DNA of 64,000 bases from Pseudovibrio axinellae (GTDB lineage: Bacteria; Pseudomonadota; Alphaproteobacteria; Rhizobiales; Stappiaceae). Shown here one piece after another: positions 53,338 to 62,035 of the stretch. A model generated the notes under the pieces. It ran no database searches, had not been told where the DNA came from, and worked only from the letters and a program-made list of their open reading frames with translations. The DNA lies in assembly GCF_900110875.1 (NCBI RefSeq), contig NZ_FOFM01000005.1:248001-312000 (forward strand), in the 5' to 3' direction. Every line of letters begins with the position of its first letter. Position 1 is the first letter of the stretch. A program made the position numbers and the translations under genes.

Positions 53338-54351
53338 ATGACACTATCTAAGCCCTACCTATTATTTCTTGGGGATGCAAAAGACGAGCTTGCTGCAAAA
53401 ACTGCTCACGGCATAGCCGATTGGAGAGCGGATTGGTGCGTCGGGCAGCTTTCACTTCCCGGTTGTAAGGCCCATACAAACCTGCCTGAGATGACCCCGG
53501 TTGAAGCTGCCAAAGCTGGCGCAAAAACCATGGTTATCGGCTGCGTAAACGCTGGGGGGGTTCTTCCTGAAATTTGGATCGAACCCATAGTTACAGCCCT
53601 AAACGCTGGACTGGACGTTGCAACAGGTCTGCATATCCGCCTTTCCAGCATTCCTCAGGTGAAGGACGCCGCCGCAAAGAACAATTGCAAACTCCACGAC
53701 CTGCGCTTTCCAGAACTTTCATTACCAACCGGCAGCGGGAGTAAACGCCTTGGAAAGCGTTTACTCACAGTCGGTACAGATTGCTCCGTGGGCAAAAAAT
53801 ACAGCGCATTAGCGCTACAAAAAGAATTCACTCAGCGAAACATCAGTGCTGATTTTTGTGCAACAGGTCAAACTGGAATTTTGATTGCAGAACGCGGCAT
53901 CGCTATTGATGCAATCGTTTCTGATTTCATTTCTGGCGCGGCCGAACACCTTAGTCCAGCCAACAAAGACAACCATTGGGATATAATCGAAGGACAGGGC
54001 TCGCTGCTCCACCCATCCTATGCTGGCGTTTGCCTTGGGTTGCTTCACGGGTCCCAACCCGATGTCTTTGTTATATGCCACGAACCCACCCGAGCGACCA
54101 TGCGTGGTGTTTTAACGCCAATCCCCTCCATCAAGGAAATCATTGACCTGACAATGCGTTTAGGGCGCATCACCAACCCCAACATTCAATGTGGTGGGCT
54201 TGCCATCAACACGATGATGCTCTCCGAAAATCACGCAAAGAACTTGATTGAAGAGCTCGCAGAAGAGCATAAACTACCGGCAACTGATCCAGTCCGCTTT
54301 GGGGCAGCCCAAATCATAGATCATATTTGCCAGGAGCTAAAACTCGCTTGA
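53338..54351 (+). CDS. dgcN: DUF1611 protein, DgcN-family N-acetyltransferase
   Basis: A 337-residue DUF1611 protein. The start YLLFLGDAKDELAAKTAHGI, the P-loop-like LTVGTDCSVGKKYSAL, and FISGAAEHLSPANKD-EGQGSLLHPSYAGV fit proteins annotated as DgcN, which acetylates D-glutamate before racemisation. The ATG at 53338 is preferred to one at 53290. The stop overlaps the TTG start of dgcA, so the two are coupled. Together they would convert D-Glu to N-acetyl-L-Glu. Function rests on family knowledge. Confidence 0.85.
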   Translation: MTLSKPYLLFLGDAKDELAAKTAHGIADWRADWCVGQLSLPGCKAHTNLPEMTPVEAAKAGAKTMVIGCVNAGGVLPEIWIEPIVTALNAGLDVATGLHIRLSSIPQVKDAAAKNNCKLHDLRFPELSLPTGSGSKRLGKRLLTVGTDCSVGKKYSALALQKEFTQRNISADFCATGQTGILIAERGIAIDAIVSDFISGAAEHLSPANKDNHWDIIEGQGSLLHPSYAGVCLGLLHGSQPDVFVICHEPTRATMRGVLTPIPSIKEIIDLTMRLGRITNPNIQCGGLAINTMMLSENHAKNLIEELAEEHKLPATDPVRFGAAQIIDHICQELKLA

Positions 54352-55331
54352 CCTGTCACCTATCTATTAAAGCCGAAACTTTCCCTATTGCGGGAAGCTT
54401 TACAATTGCTCGTGGTTCTCGAACCGAAGTGCATGTTGTCACGACCACGCTCACCCAAAATGGCCTGACAGGTCGTGGGGAATGCGTGCCCTATTCCCGC
54501 TATAATGAAAGTGTTGAAAGCGTCATCGCGCAGATCGAAACTGTACGCGCGCAGATTGAGGCTGGCCTGTCGCTGGAGGAGCTGCAAAACCTGATGCCAC
54601 CTGGGGCTGCCCGCAACGCAATTGACTGTGCCTTATGGGACCTGACTGCCAAGCGTAGCGGAACCAGTGTCGCTGAGCTTGTGGGCATCAAATCCCAGCA
54701 CCGGCTGCAGACCGCCTATACTATTTCCGTGGGAACAGCTGAGAAAATGGCGCAAGACGCGGTAAAAGCTTCCAACCGCCCCCTTCTCAAGGTCAAGCTT
54801 GCTGGTGAAGGAGATGTACAGCGCATTGCAGCCGTCAGACAAGCCGCACCGCACAGCAAGCTCATTGTCGACGCAAATGAAAGCTGGTCAGAACACAATC
54901 TGGAAGCCAATATCGCAGCCTGTAAAAAGGCCGAAGTCGGTCTGGTAGAACAACCTCTGCCCGCAGGAAAAGATGCGATCCTAGCGCAGGTGGAACACCT
55001 GATCCCAATCTGCGCGGATGAGAGCTTACACACGTCCAGTGACCTGGAAAGCCTCAGGGACCGATACTCGGCCATTAACATCAAGATCGATAAAACCGGT
55101 GGACTGACCGAAGGCCTGAAGCTGCTGCGCAAAGCCGAAGCATTAGACTACGTCATCATGGTCGGCTGCATGCTTGCCACATCTCTTTCCATGGCCCCAG
55201 CCATGCTGCTGGCGCAAAATGCGCAGTTTGTTGATCTGGATGGGCCGCTGTTACTTGCAAAAGACCGCGATCATGCGATCCAGTTCGAAGGCAACCTAAT
55301 GCATCCACCCTCCCCACAGCTCTGGGGCTAA
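54348..55331 (+). CDS. dgcA: N-acetyl-D-glutamate racemase DgcA / dipeptide epimerase family
   Basis: A 327-residue enolase-superfamily enzyme of the dipeptide epimerase group. Catalytic lysines are in KVK (148-150) and NIKIDKTGG (246, 249); metal ligands are Asp175 (VDANESW), Glu201 (VEQPL) and Asp224 (CADES). No ATG or GTG fits; the TTG at 54348 shares bases with the dgcN stop (TTGA) and has AGGAG upstream, so it is taken as the start. Paired with DgcN it should racemise N-acetyl-D-Glu; a dipeptide epimerase role is the alternative. A terminator follows. Confidence 0.85.
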   Translation: MTCHLSIKAETFPIAGSFTIARGSRTEVHVVTTTLTQNGLTGRGECVPYSRYNESVESVIAQIETVRAQIEAGLSLEELQNLMPPGAARNAIDCALWDLTAKRSGTSVAELVGIKSQHRLQTAYTISVGTAEKMAQDAVKASNRPLLKVKLAGEGDVQRIAAVRQAAPHSKLIVDANESWSEHNLEANIAACKKAEVGLVEQPLPAGKDAILAQVEHLIPICADESLHTSSDLESLRDRYSAINIKIDKTGGLTEGLKLLRKAEALDYVIMVGCMLATSLSMAPAMLLAQNAQFVDLDGPLLLAKDRDHAIQFEGNLMHPPSPQLWG

Positions 55332-55342
55332 ATAATCAGAAA

Positions 55343-55372
55343 GGCGGCCTTCATGAGAAGAGCCGCCTTTTT
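55343..55372 (+). terminator. Terminator of dgcN-dgcA
   Basis: GGCGGC (55343-55348) pairs with GCCGCC (55362-55367), followed by TTTTT. Confidence 0.8.
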
Positions 55373-55376
55373 AATA

Positions 55377-56555
55377 TCATACGCGTTTTGAAACCAGCAG
55401 GAGTGTAAGCACACCAGCCATGCAGATACCCGACATGAGGTAGAAGGCATACGCCTGCTCGACCTCGTAGAGCCATCCACTTGCGATCCCACTGATCCCC
55501 ATAACCGCACCAAAAGCCGTTTGGAAAAGCCCCTGAGCCGTTGCCAGCCTCTTATTGGAGACCAACTTGGACAAGTAAGAAACGACGCCCAAAAACACCA
55601 TTCCAAAGCTACCGGCGTGAAGCAGCTGTAAGATGATTGCAGACCATGCTTCTGTTGCAAAGGGGAAGAGAAGCCATCGAATGATGCTTGCAACTCCGCC
55701 TGTCACCATAAGCCCCCAAGCTCCCAGATGCCTTAGGAAGAACGCACCCCAAACAAAGATACCGATCTCTGCCAAGGTACCGAGCGCCCACAGTCCACCA
55801 ACCATCGCATCACTAATACCCACAGACAGCCAGTATATGCTTGCAAAGGCATAAAGCGCTGAAAAACTTCCGAGCAACAGTCCACCAGAAAGGACCACTA
55901 AAAGAAACTGTGGGTCTCTTAACTCCTCAGCGGACCAGACACTTTCTTTGGTCACACTGCGACTTTCAGAGGGCATACCAGGCAAAAGAACCGCAACTAC
56001 AGCCAGCAACCCAAGACTGCCCACGGTCAAAAACAGCAGGTCAGCTGGCTCACCAAAAGAGAGGTACCAGCCACCAATGAGTGTCGCGACCACAAACGCA
56101 ATCGAGCCCCATGATCGCATTGGACCATAATTCAAACCCAGCGTATGCACCGTTTCGTAGGCATAAGCATCCTGAAGAGGCTGAATGGGCGTGTAGAAAA
56201 TGGAGAGGAAAATAACAAGACCAATCACAACCCAGTAGTCACTAGCGTAAATCAGCACCCAAAACGATAACAGCGCGACGACACTGAACAACGCCATGGA
56301 ATGACGCCTGCGCCCTGCTCGGTCGGAAATACTCGTCATGATCGGCGTTGCAAATATCCGCACAATATTTGGCAGCGCAATTACAAATGCAATTTGGACG
56401 GGCGTAAACTTTATCTGTTCCAGAAACAGAGGAAAGTAAGCAAGAAAAAAAGCATTTGCAAAATTGAAAGCAGCAAACAAACCGCTCACACCAGTGGCAA
56501 TCCAGAATAGGTTGCTTGGTTTTCCTAAAGGAGAGGTACTTCTGGGCATAGTCAT
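55377..56555 (-). CDS. MFS transporter, PPP/HcaT-like
   Basis: A 392-residue, 12-helix major facilitator protein. The N-terminal part WIATGVSGLFAAFNFANAFF and the DRAGRRR loop resemble the phenylpropionate permease (HcaT) / nucleoside symporter-like branch. The start at 56555 or 56549 is a choice between two close ATGs with no clear ribosome site. It is convergent with dgcA and divergent from cheZ. Substrate unknown. Confidence 0.82.
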   Translation of the reverse strand: MTMPRSTSPLGKPSNLFWIATGVSGLFAAFNFANAFFLAYFPLFLEQIKFTPVQIAFVIALPNIVRIFATPIMTSISDRAGRRRHSMALFSVVALLSFWVLIYASDYWVVIGLVIFLSIFYTPIQPLQDAYAYETVHTLGLNYGPMRSWGSIAFVVATLIGGWYLSFGEPADLLFLTVGSLGLLAVVAVLLPGMPSESRSVTKESVWSAEELRDPQFLLVVLSGGLLLGSFSALYAFASIYWLSVGISDAMVGGLWALGTLAEIGIFVWGAFFLRHLGAWGLMVTGGVASIIRWLLFPFATEAWSAIILQLLHAGSFGMVFLGVVSYLSKLVSNKRLATAQGLFQTAFGAVMGISGIASGWLYEVEQAYAFYLMSGICMAGVLTLLLVSKRV

Positions 56556-56727
56556 TGGAAAACAGTACAAATGGGGGTGGAGAGTACCCATAAACGACAA
56601 TGCTTAGGGATACTCCTTTTACTTGTGCTAATAGGGACTATCCAAATCAATGTAAACCAATTATTAGCCGTAGAATCTGTTACATAAACTTGTAGTATTA
56701 TCTTAGATAATTATGAGGGAGCTACAT

Positions 56728-57834
56728 ATGGCTTGCAGCAACCGAAAGGTCCTTTTGAGCCCCGAGGAATTTGATGCCATCAAAGGTGCACTCTCCGAAA
56801 CAGAGAGAGGCCGCGCTTTCCTTCATGATCATCTCACATTGAACAGATCAGTTGAAACTGCAGATCTTTTGGATGCCGTAAGACGACTGGAAAAAACACT
56901 AGTCGACCGCGAACTACCCTCAGAGATGGAAAGTTACCGCCTTCACACCTATGAGATGTATGAGGCGATTGAAAGAACTAAGGACGAAGTCTCAAAGATA
57001 AGACTTGAAAATGCTGATAATAATCGCTTTTCAGTAGCATCTGACGAGTTGGATGCAATCGTGACTTCGACAGAAAGCGCCACTCAGTCCATTTTGGAAT
57101 CCTCTGAAGCAATTCAGGATCTGACCGACAAACTACGCGCCTCCGGTAGTGACGATGCAGCATGTGACGCCATTGAAGAAATGGCCATGGAAATTCTCAT
57201 GGCTTGCTCCTTCCAGGATTTAACGGGTCAACGCATAAACAAAGTTGTGAAGGCCCTCCATTACCTTGAAGATCGCATCAACAAGATGATCCGCATTTGG
57301 GGTGTGGACCTGACTGAAGACGGTCACCCGAAGGCAGAAGAGACCGATCAGCACACCAAAAATGATCGCCACACCGACTTGCGTCCAGACGCCCACTTGT
57401 TAAACGGTCCGCAAATGGACGGCGAAGGGGTTGATCAAGCTGACATCGACGCGCTGTTTGACACCGCGCCTGTGTCCAGTGAGCACGAACTGATAGAAAA
57501 CGTGGTGCAGTTTTCTGCAGACACAACCGATCAGGAAGCTCATCAAGAGCTGAAGGAAGAACCTGAAGCAAAAGCATTTCAAGCTGAAGAGCTTAACGAT
57601 AAGGCAGAAGACCTTGCTGCTCTTGAGGTGTCCCAGAGCGCACAAGCGCAAGATAAAAACCTGGATATTGCTTCAAAAGATGCATCTCAAGCTGGTTCTA
57701 GCGCTCAGAAAACCCCTGATGTGAACCCGGTTAAGATAGAGGGGCAATCACCGCCTCTGACAACACCATCAGGCAATAACTCCGATCCGCTACACCATCT
57801 TTCAACGGGTGAACGCTTCGCTTTGTTCTCCTGA
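56728..57834 (+). CDS. cheZ: CheZ-family protein phosphatase
   Basis: A 368-residue CheZ-like protein that should dephosphorylate CheY-P. The helical core at about 45-195 carries the catalytic stretch CSFQDLTGQRINKVV (Asp164, Gln168, matching Asp143 and Gln147 of E. coli CheZ). The C-terminal 170 residues are acidic and disordered, and the last residues (ERFALFS) may be a docking peptide. GAGGGAG precedes the ATG at 56728. It lies 32 kb from the flagellar cluster with no other chemotaxis gene nearby. A terminator follows. Confidence 0.9.
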   Translation: MACSNRKVLLSPEEFDAIKGALSETERGRAFLHDHLTLNRSVETADLLDAVRRLEKTLVDRELPSEMESYRLHTYEMYEAIERTKDEVSKIRLENADNNRFSVASDELDAIVTSTESATQSILESSEAIQDLTDKLRASGSDDAACDAIEEMAMEILMACSFQDLTGQRINKVVKALHYLEDRINKMIRIWGVDLTEDGHPKAEETDQHTKNDRHTDLRPDAHLLNGPQMDGEGVDQADIDALFDTAPVSSEHELIENVVQFSADTTDQEAHQELKEEPEAKAFQAEELNDKAEDLAALEVSQSAQAQDKNLDIASKDASQAGSSAQKTPDVNPVKIEGQSPPLTTPSGNNSDPLHHLSTGERFALFS

Positions 57835-57882
57835 CGAACTATCGAATGGGACCAAGGGTGCTCTATTGAGAATCTCATGAGG

Positions 57883-57921
57883 AGCCATAGCAGTTTACAC
57901 TCGCATACTGCTATGGCTTTT
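57883..57921 (+). terminator. Terminator of cheZ
   Basis: AGCCATAGCAG (57883-57893) pairs perfectly with CTGCTATGGCT (57908-57918), followed by a short T run. Confidence 0.75.
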
Positions 57922-57923
57922 AA

Positions 57924-58943
57924 TCAGGCTTCTGCCTTCTCATCGCTATACTGCTTTAACGCAGCTTCAAAGACAGACGGGTCAACATTCCCGCCAGAGA
58001 TGGTAATGACAGCTGTCTTCCCGTCCAGATCAATTTGCCCACTCAAGAGCGAGGCTAAAGCAACGGCTGCGCCCGGTTCAACAACAAGCTTAAGTTCAAA
58101 ATAGGCATAAGCAACCGCATGCATGGCCTGTTCATCACTTACGCTCAGTCCCTTGGCCTGGCGCCTTTTTAAAATGGCAAAGCTCTTTTCACCCGGTGTA
58201 TCAGTCATTATCGCATCGCATACAGAACCACTAAGCGCAGCGTTACGAACCCGCTCGCCACTTTCAAGCGACCGTGCGTAGTCGTCAAAACCGGCAGGTT
58301 CCGCAGTATAGATCTGACAGTCGGGGAGGCTCTTTTCCAGCGCCAGAGCGATTCCACTGGTCAACCCACCGCCACCAGTGCAACTGATCAGCACGTCCGG
58401 CGACACGCCCAACGCTTCACATTGCTCAACAATTTCCAGTCCACTCGTTCCCTGTCCAACAATCACACCACTGTCATTGAATGGATGAATGAAGGTCGCA
58501 CCGCGTTCCTCGCAAATGGCATGTGCAATTGCCTCACGATCTTCGCTATGGCGGCAATACAATATCACCTCAGCGCCCAACGCTTTGGTTCGCTGGATTT
58601 TTAATTCCGGCGCATCCTTCGGCATCACAATCACCGCAGGAAAACCGAGTATCTTGGCAGATGCAGCAACCCCTTGAGCATGATTGCCCGAAGAACAAGC
58701 GACAACACCGCCTGCACGCTGCCCCTGAGGTATTAAAGAAAGACGGTTAAATGCTCCGCGGAACTTAAAAGAACCGGTTCGCTGGAGGTTCTCAGCCTTG
58801 ATGAAAACTCGCCCATTCACCCGCTCATCCAAAACTGGATAGTTCAAAAGCGGTGTCATAGACGAATACCCTTGCAATCGTGCTCTTGCTTTTTCAATTT
58901 CTGAAACGGTAAGTTCAACGGGACTGGAAACATCTAAAACCAT
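57924..58943 (-). CDS. Threonine/serine dehydratase
   Basis: A 339-residue PLP-dependent ammonia-lyase that should convert threonine to 2-oxobutyrate and ammonia. The PLP lysine is Lys60 in TGSFKFRGA; ACSSGNHAQGVA and CTGGGGLTSGIA bind the cofactor phosphate. There is no C-terminal ACT domain, so it is of the short, catabolic or serine racemase-like type rather than feedback-controlled IlvA. The ATG at 58943 has GAGG upstream; a start 21 bases earlier lacks one. Confidence 0.9.
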   Translation of the reverse strand: MVLDVSSPVELTVSEIEKARARLQGYSSMTPLLNYPVLDERVNGRVFIKAENLQRTGSFKFRGAFNRLSLIPQGQRAGGVVACSSGNHAQGVAASAKILGFPAVIVMPKDAPELKIQRTKALGAEVILYCRHSEDREAIAHAICEERGATFIHPFNDSGVIVGQGTSGLEIVEQCEALGVSPDVLISCTGGGGLTSGIALALEKSLPDCQIYTAEPAGFDDYARSLESGERVRNAALSGSVCDAIMTDTPGEKSFAILKRRQAKGLSVSDEQAMHAVAYAYFELKLVVEPGAAVALASLLSGQIDLDGKTAVITISGGNVDPSVFEAALKQYSDEKAEA

Positions 58944-59042
58944 GGGAACCTCAAGCAAGAACAATATGGCGTGTGTATATCACGCAGGCGCACTGAGGCT
59001 ACAAAGATTGTGAGTGCATTCCAAGGAGATTCACTCAACCAT

Positions 59043-60113
59043 TCAGGCGACTTTTGACAAGCCCTTCCCGAAGCGCGCCGCCTTCTCAGAACCGACAGGC
59101 ACAGTAGGATTGCACGCTTGTGAGGCATTCGCGAAGAACTGCTCTGCACTGGCGCGCCAGGTAAATTGCAAGGCAACCTCCCGGCAATGTTCTCGAGAAA
59201 TATCAAGAGCTTCCAGCGCGGCCTCCTGGAGGTCGTCCTTCAAAACCCCAGCCCCGCTGCTTCCAATCACATCAATTGGCCCCATGACTGGGAACGCAGC
59301 AACTGGCCGCCCGCAGGCGATGGCTTCAAGCAGCACATTTCCAAATGTTTCTGTCAAACTAGGAAACACAAACACATCTGCACCAGAGTAGTATTCAACC
59401 AGCTCTTCACCCTCTTTAGGGCCAGTGAAAACAACATCAGGATAGGTTTTGCGCAGTTCGTCCAGCTGAGGCCCGCCCCCCACAACAACTTTGGTTCCCG
59501 GCAAAGAAAGGCGAAGGAAGGCCTCTATGTTTTTCTCCACCGCAACACGCCCCACATAGAGAAACCGCGGCCCTGGCAAGTGGGCGAGCCGGTCAGAGTG
59601 GATAGGCCTAAAGCGGTTATGATCCACCCCGCGAGACCAGCGTAACAGGTTGGAAAACCCACGCTTACGCAAATCCTCCTCTAGAGTGCGCGTTGCAACC
59701 ATGCACCCTTGCCCACTATTATGAAACCGCTTCAACCAGTCATACGTTAAGGACAAAGGCACCGGATAACGCGCCCGTAAATACTCTGGAAAACGCGTAT
59801 GATAGCTCGTAGTGAATGCTCGGCCATCTCGTTTTGCCACCCGCCGCGCCATAAGCCCCAACGGCCCCTCAGTCGCGACATGTAGAAAATCACAATTATT
59901 CTTCTCAATAGCATCACGCACCAAATGCGGCAGCGTCAAGCTCAATCGGATCTCGCCATATGAGGGCATGGGCACACTATGAAAAGACTGGGGCGTTAAG
60001 AGCTCAACACGAAGCCCCATCTGGCGCAATTCAATCGCCAATCGCTCCAGTGTTCGCACAACGCCGTTGATTTGCGGCTTCCAAGCATCCGTAACAATCA
60101 GGATCGAGTTCAT
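59043..60113 (-). CDS. GT4-family glycosyltransferase
   Basis: A 356-residue GT-B fold glycosyltransferase. The N-terminal part ILIVTDAWKPQINGVVRTLE and the C-terminal EVE-type motif in TETFGNVLLEAIACGRPV mark family GT4. The ATG at 60113 overlaps the stop of the LpxH-like gene (ATGA), so the pair is coupled. The acceptor may be a lipid, as in related glycolipid mannosyl- or glucosyltransferases of alphaproteobacteria; this is inferred. Confidence 0.9.
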   Translation of the reverse strand: MNSILIVTDAWKPQINGVVRTLERLAIELRQMGLRVELLTPQSFHSVPMPSYGEIRLSLTLPHLVRDAIEKNNCDFLHVATEGPLGLMARRVAKRDGRAFTTSYHTRFPEYLRARYPVPLSLTYDWLKRFHNSGQGCMVATRTLEEDLRKRGFSNLLRWSRGVDHNRFRPIHSDRLAHLPGPRFLYVGRVAVEKNIEAFLRLSLPGTKVVVGGGPQLDELRKTYPDVVFTGPKEGEELVEYYSGADVFVFPSLTETFGNVLLEAIACGRPVAAFPVMGPIDVIGSSGAGVLKDDLQEAALEALDISREHCREVALQFTWRASAEQFFANASQACNPTVPVGSEKAARFGKGLSKVA

Positions 60114-60919
60114 GCCGCCACCTGTCTGTCCGAACTGTCTTTTTCCGTCTCTGAAGCTACTCGTCGTCCATCCCCCCATCTGATCACCTCAAAGGAGCCG
60201 TCAAAGTTTTCTGCCACAGCTGTGCAGCTTTCGACCCAGTCACCAGTGTTGATGTAATGGACACCGCTAACCTCATGGTCAGCTGCATGGTGAATGTGAC
60301 CACAAATCACTCCATCAACATTCTGGCGCTGCGCCTCATGGACCAGCGCATCTTCAAACTTTCCAATGAAGTTGACTGCGTCTTTGACTTTTAGCTTGGC
60401 CCACGCTGATAAACTCCAATACGTGAGCCCCATTTTCCGACGACAGTAATTCAGCACGGTGTTGAGGTTAAGTGCGCTCACATAGGCCCAGTCCCCCAAA
60501 AACGCCAACCACTTTGTATGACGCACCACCACGTCGAACTGATCTCCGTGAATAACAAGGTAGGATTTGCCATTGGCCCCGTCATGAGTGAACTGGTCAA
60601 CAACTTCGACACCACCAAAGTGCATTCCAAAGAAGTCCCGCAGAAACTCATCATGATTGCCAGGGATGTAGATTATACGTGCGCCCTTGCGCCCTTTTCG
60701 CAAAAGCTTCTGAACCACATCATTGTGAAGTTGTGGCCAATACCAGGAGCGCTTAAGCCGCCAACCATCGATGATATCACCAACAAGATAAATTCTGTCA
60801 GCGTCGTTCTGCCTCAAGAAGTCCAAGAGTAACTCTGCCTGACACCCACGCGTTCCCAGATGCACATCAGACAAAAACAAGCTGCGGTAGCTTTTTTGAA
60901 TCGAAATCCCTGTCACCAC
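60110..60919 (-). CDS. LpxH-like UDP-2,3-diacylglucosamine diphosphatase family protein
   Basis: A 269-residue calcineurin-type metallophosphoesterase. All metal motifs are present: SDVHLG (17-22), GDIIDGW, PGNHDE, HGDQFD and GHIHH. The sequence fits the LpxH-like group, whose founding members hydrolyse UDP-diacylglucosamine in lipid A synthesis. Alphaproteobacteria often use LpxI for that step, so this paralogue may have another phospholipid-linked role with the coupled glycosyltransferase. Confidence 0.88.
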   Translation of the reverse strand: MVTGISIQKSYRSLFLSDVHLGTRGCQAELLLDFLRQNDADRIYLVGDIIDGWRLKRSWYWPQLHNDVVQKLLRKGRKGARIIYIPGNHDEFLRDFFGMHFGGVEVVDQFTHDGANGKSYLVIHGDQFDVVVRHTKWLAFLGDWAYVSALNLNTVLNYCRRKMGLTYWSLSAWAKLKVKDAVNFIGKFEDALVHEAQRQNVDGVICGHIHHAADHEVSGVHYINTGDWVESCTAVAENFDGSFEVIRWGDGRRVASETEKDSSDRQVAA

Positions 60920-61168
60920 ACTGCTCCTCGAATAAAAGCCTTCCTCCTTTTATCTCGCGGAACAAGAAACAATTATGACAGGGCACACATGCCAGCACAG
61001 GATGCTGCAATCGCACACATTAAGGTACTCGTCCCTTGCCCCACAAAAACATAAGACACTGTATCTAAAAGTATAATATGGATATCAGGTATATTCATAA
61101 GCTCTGGTCCAAACACAACTTTGTCAGTAAGCTGCTCAAAGGTGGTATTGAATCAGTAGGAAATTGAA

Positions 61169-61948
61169 ATGCATTTGGGAATTGAAGGCCGTAAAGCCAT
61201 CGTATGCGCTTCCAGCCGTGGCTTGGGGTTGGCAACAGCAAAGTCACTGGCTGAAGCTGGGTGTGATTTGGTAATCAACGGGCGTGACGCAAAAAAGCTT
61301 CAACAAATCGCCGAGGAGCTGAGAGCGCAATACAGCGTTCGGGTAACTCCCATCGCAGGTGACATTTCCTCACCAGAAACTCAACAGGCTGTACTCAAGG
61401 CTTGTCCAAATCCTGATATTCTCGTCAACAACAATGGCGGCCCACCACGTAAGGATTTCAAGGAACTCAACCGGCAAAGCATTCAGGAAGGCGTGCTACA
61501 GAACATGATCACGCCGATCGAGCTGATCCAAGCCGTCATTGAGGGAATGGCCGAGCGCCGATTTGGTCGTATCGTCAACATCACATCCATGTCTGTAAAA
61601 ATGCCAATTCAGGGCCTCGATCTGTCCAGTGGGTCCCGCGCTGGCCTCACCGCATTCTTAGCAGGCGTATGCAGAGAGTACGCGCCGCACAACGTCACCA
61701 TCAACAATGTGCTTCCTGGTAAATTCGACACTGATCGCCTCAAGGGCGGTTTTGAGCATCAAGCCCAGCAGGCTAATATTTCCGTTGAAGAAGCAAAGCA
61801 GTTGACCTCAAAAGAGATACCGGCAAACCGTCTTGGAAACCCAGAAGAGTTTGGCAAGGCATGCGCATTTATGTGTTCCGCGCACGCTGGCTACATCACA
61901 GGCCAAAACCTTCTACTGGACGGTGGCCTCTATCCAAGTGCCTTTTAA
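61169..61948 (+). CDS. SDR-family oxidoreductase lacking Tyr/Lys catalytic pair
   Basis: A 259-residue short-chain dehydrogenase/reductase. The nucleotide motif is ASSRGLGLA (14-22), the NNAG-like motif is NNNGGPP (87-93), and the C terminus GQNLLLDGGLYPSAF is typical. Ser140 of the catalytic set is present, but where Tyr-x3-Lys is expected the sequence reads Ser153-x3-Arg157 in LDLSSGSRAGL. A known SDR subgroup has this change. The usual label of 3-oxoacyl-ACP reductase is therefore doubtful. It stands alone. Confidence 0.88.
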   Translation: MHLGIEGRKAIVCASSRGLGLATAKSLAEAGCDLVINGRDAKKLQQIAEELRAQYSVRVTPIAGDISSPETQQAVLKACPNPDILVNNNGGPPRKDFKELNRQSIQEGVLQNMITPIELIQAVIEGMAERRFGRIVNITSMSVKMPIQGLDLSSGSRAGLTAFLAGVCREYAPHNVTINNVLPGKFDTDRLKGGFEHQAQQANISVEEAKQLTSKEIPANRLGNPEEFGKACAFMCSAHAGYITGQNLLLDGGLYPSAF

Positions 61949-61977
61949 AAAATATTTATATTCATAGCCTTAGATAC

Positions 61978-62010
61978 AAAAACCTTCCCGAATTAGGTTT
62001 TCGGGAAGGT
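61978..62010 (-). terminator. Terminator of the FadL-type gene
   Basis: On the minus strand ACCTTCCCGA (62010-62001) pairs with TCGGGAAGGT (61991-61982) and is followed by a T run. It may also slow transcription of the convergent SDR gene. Confidence 0.75.
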
Positions 62011-62035
62011 GGTAACACTACACAGCGATCCAGCT

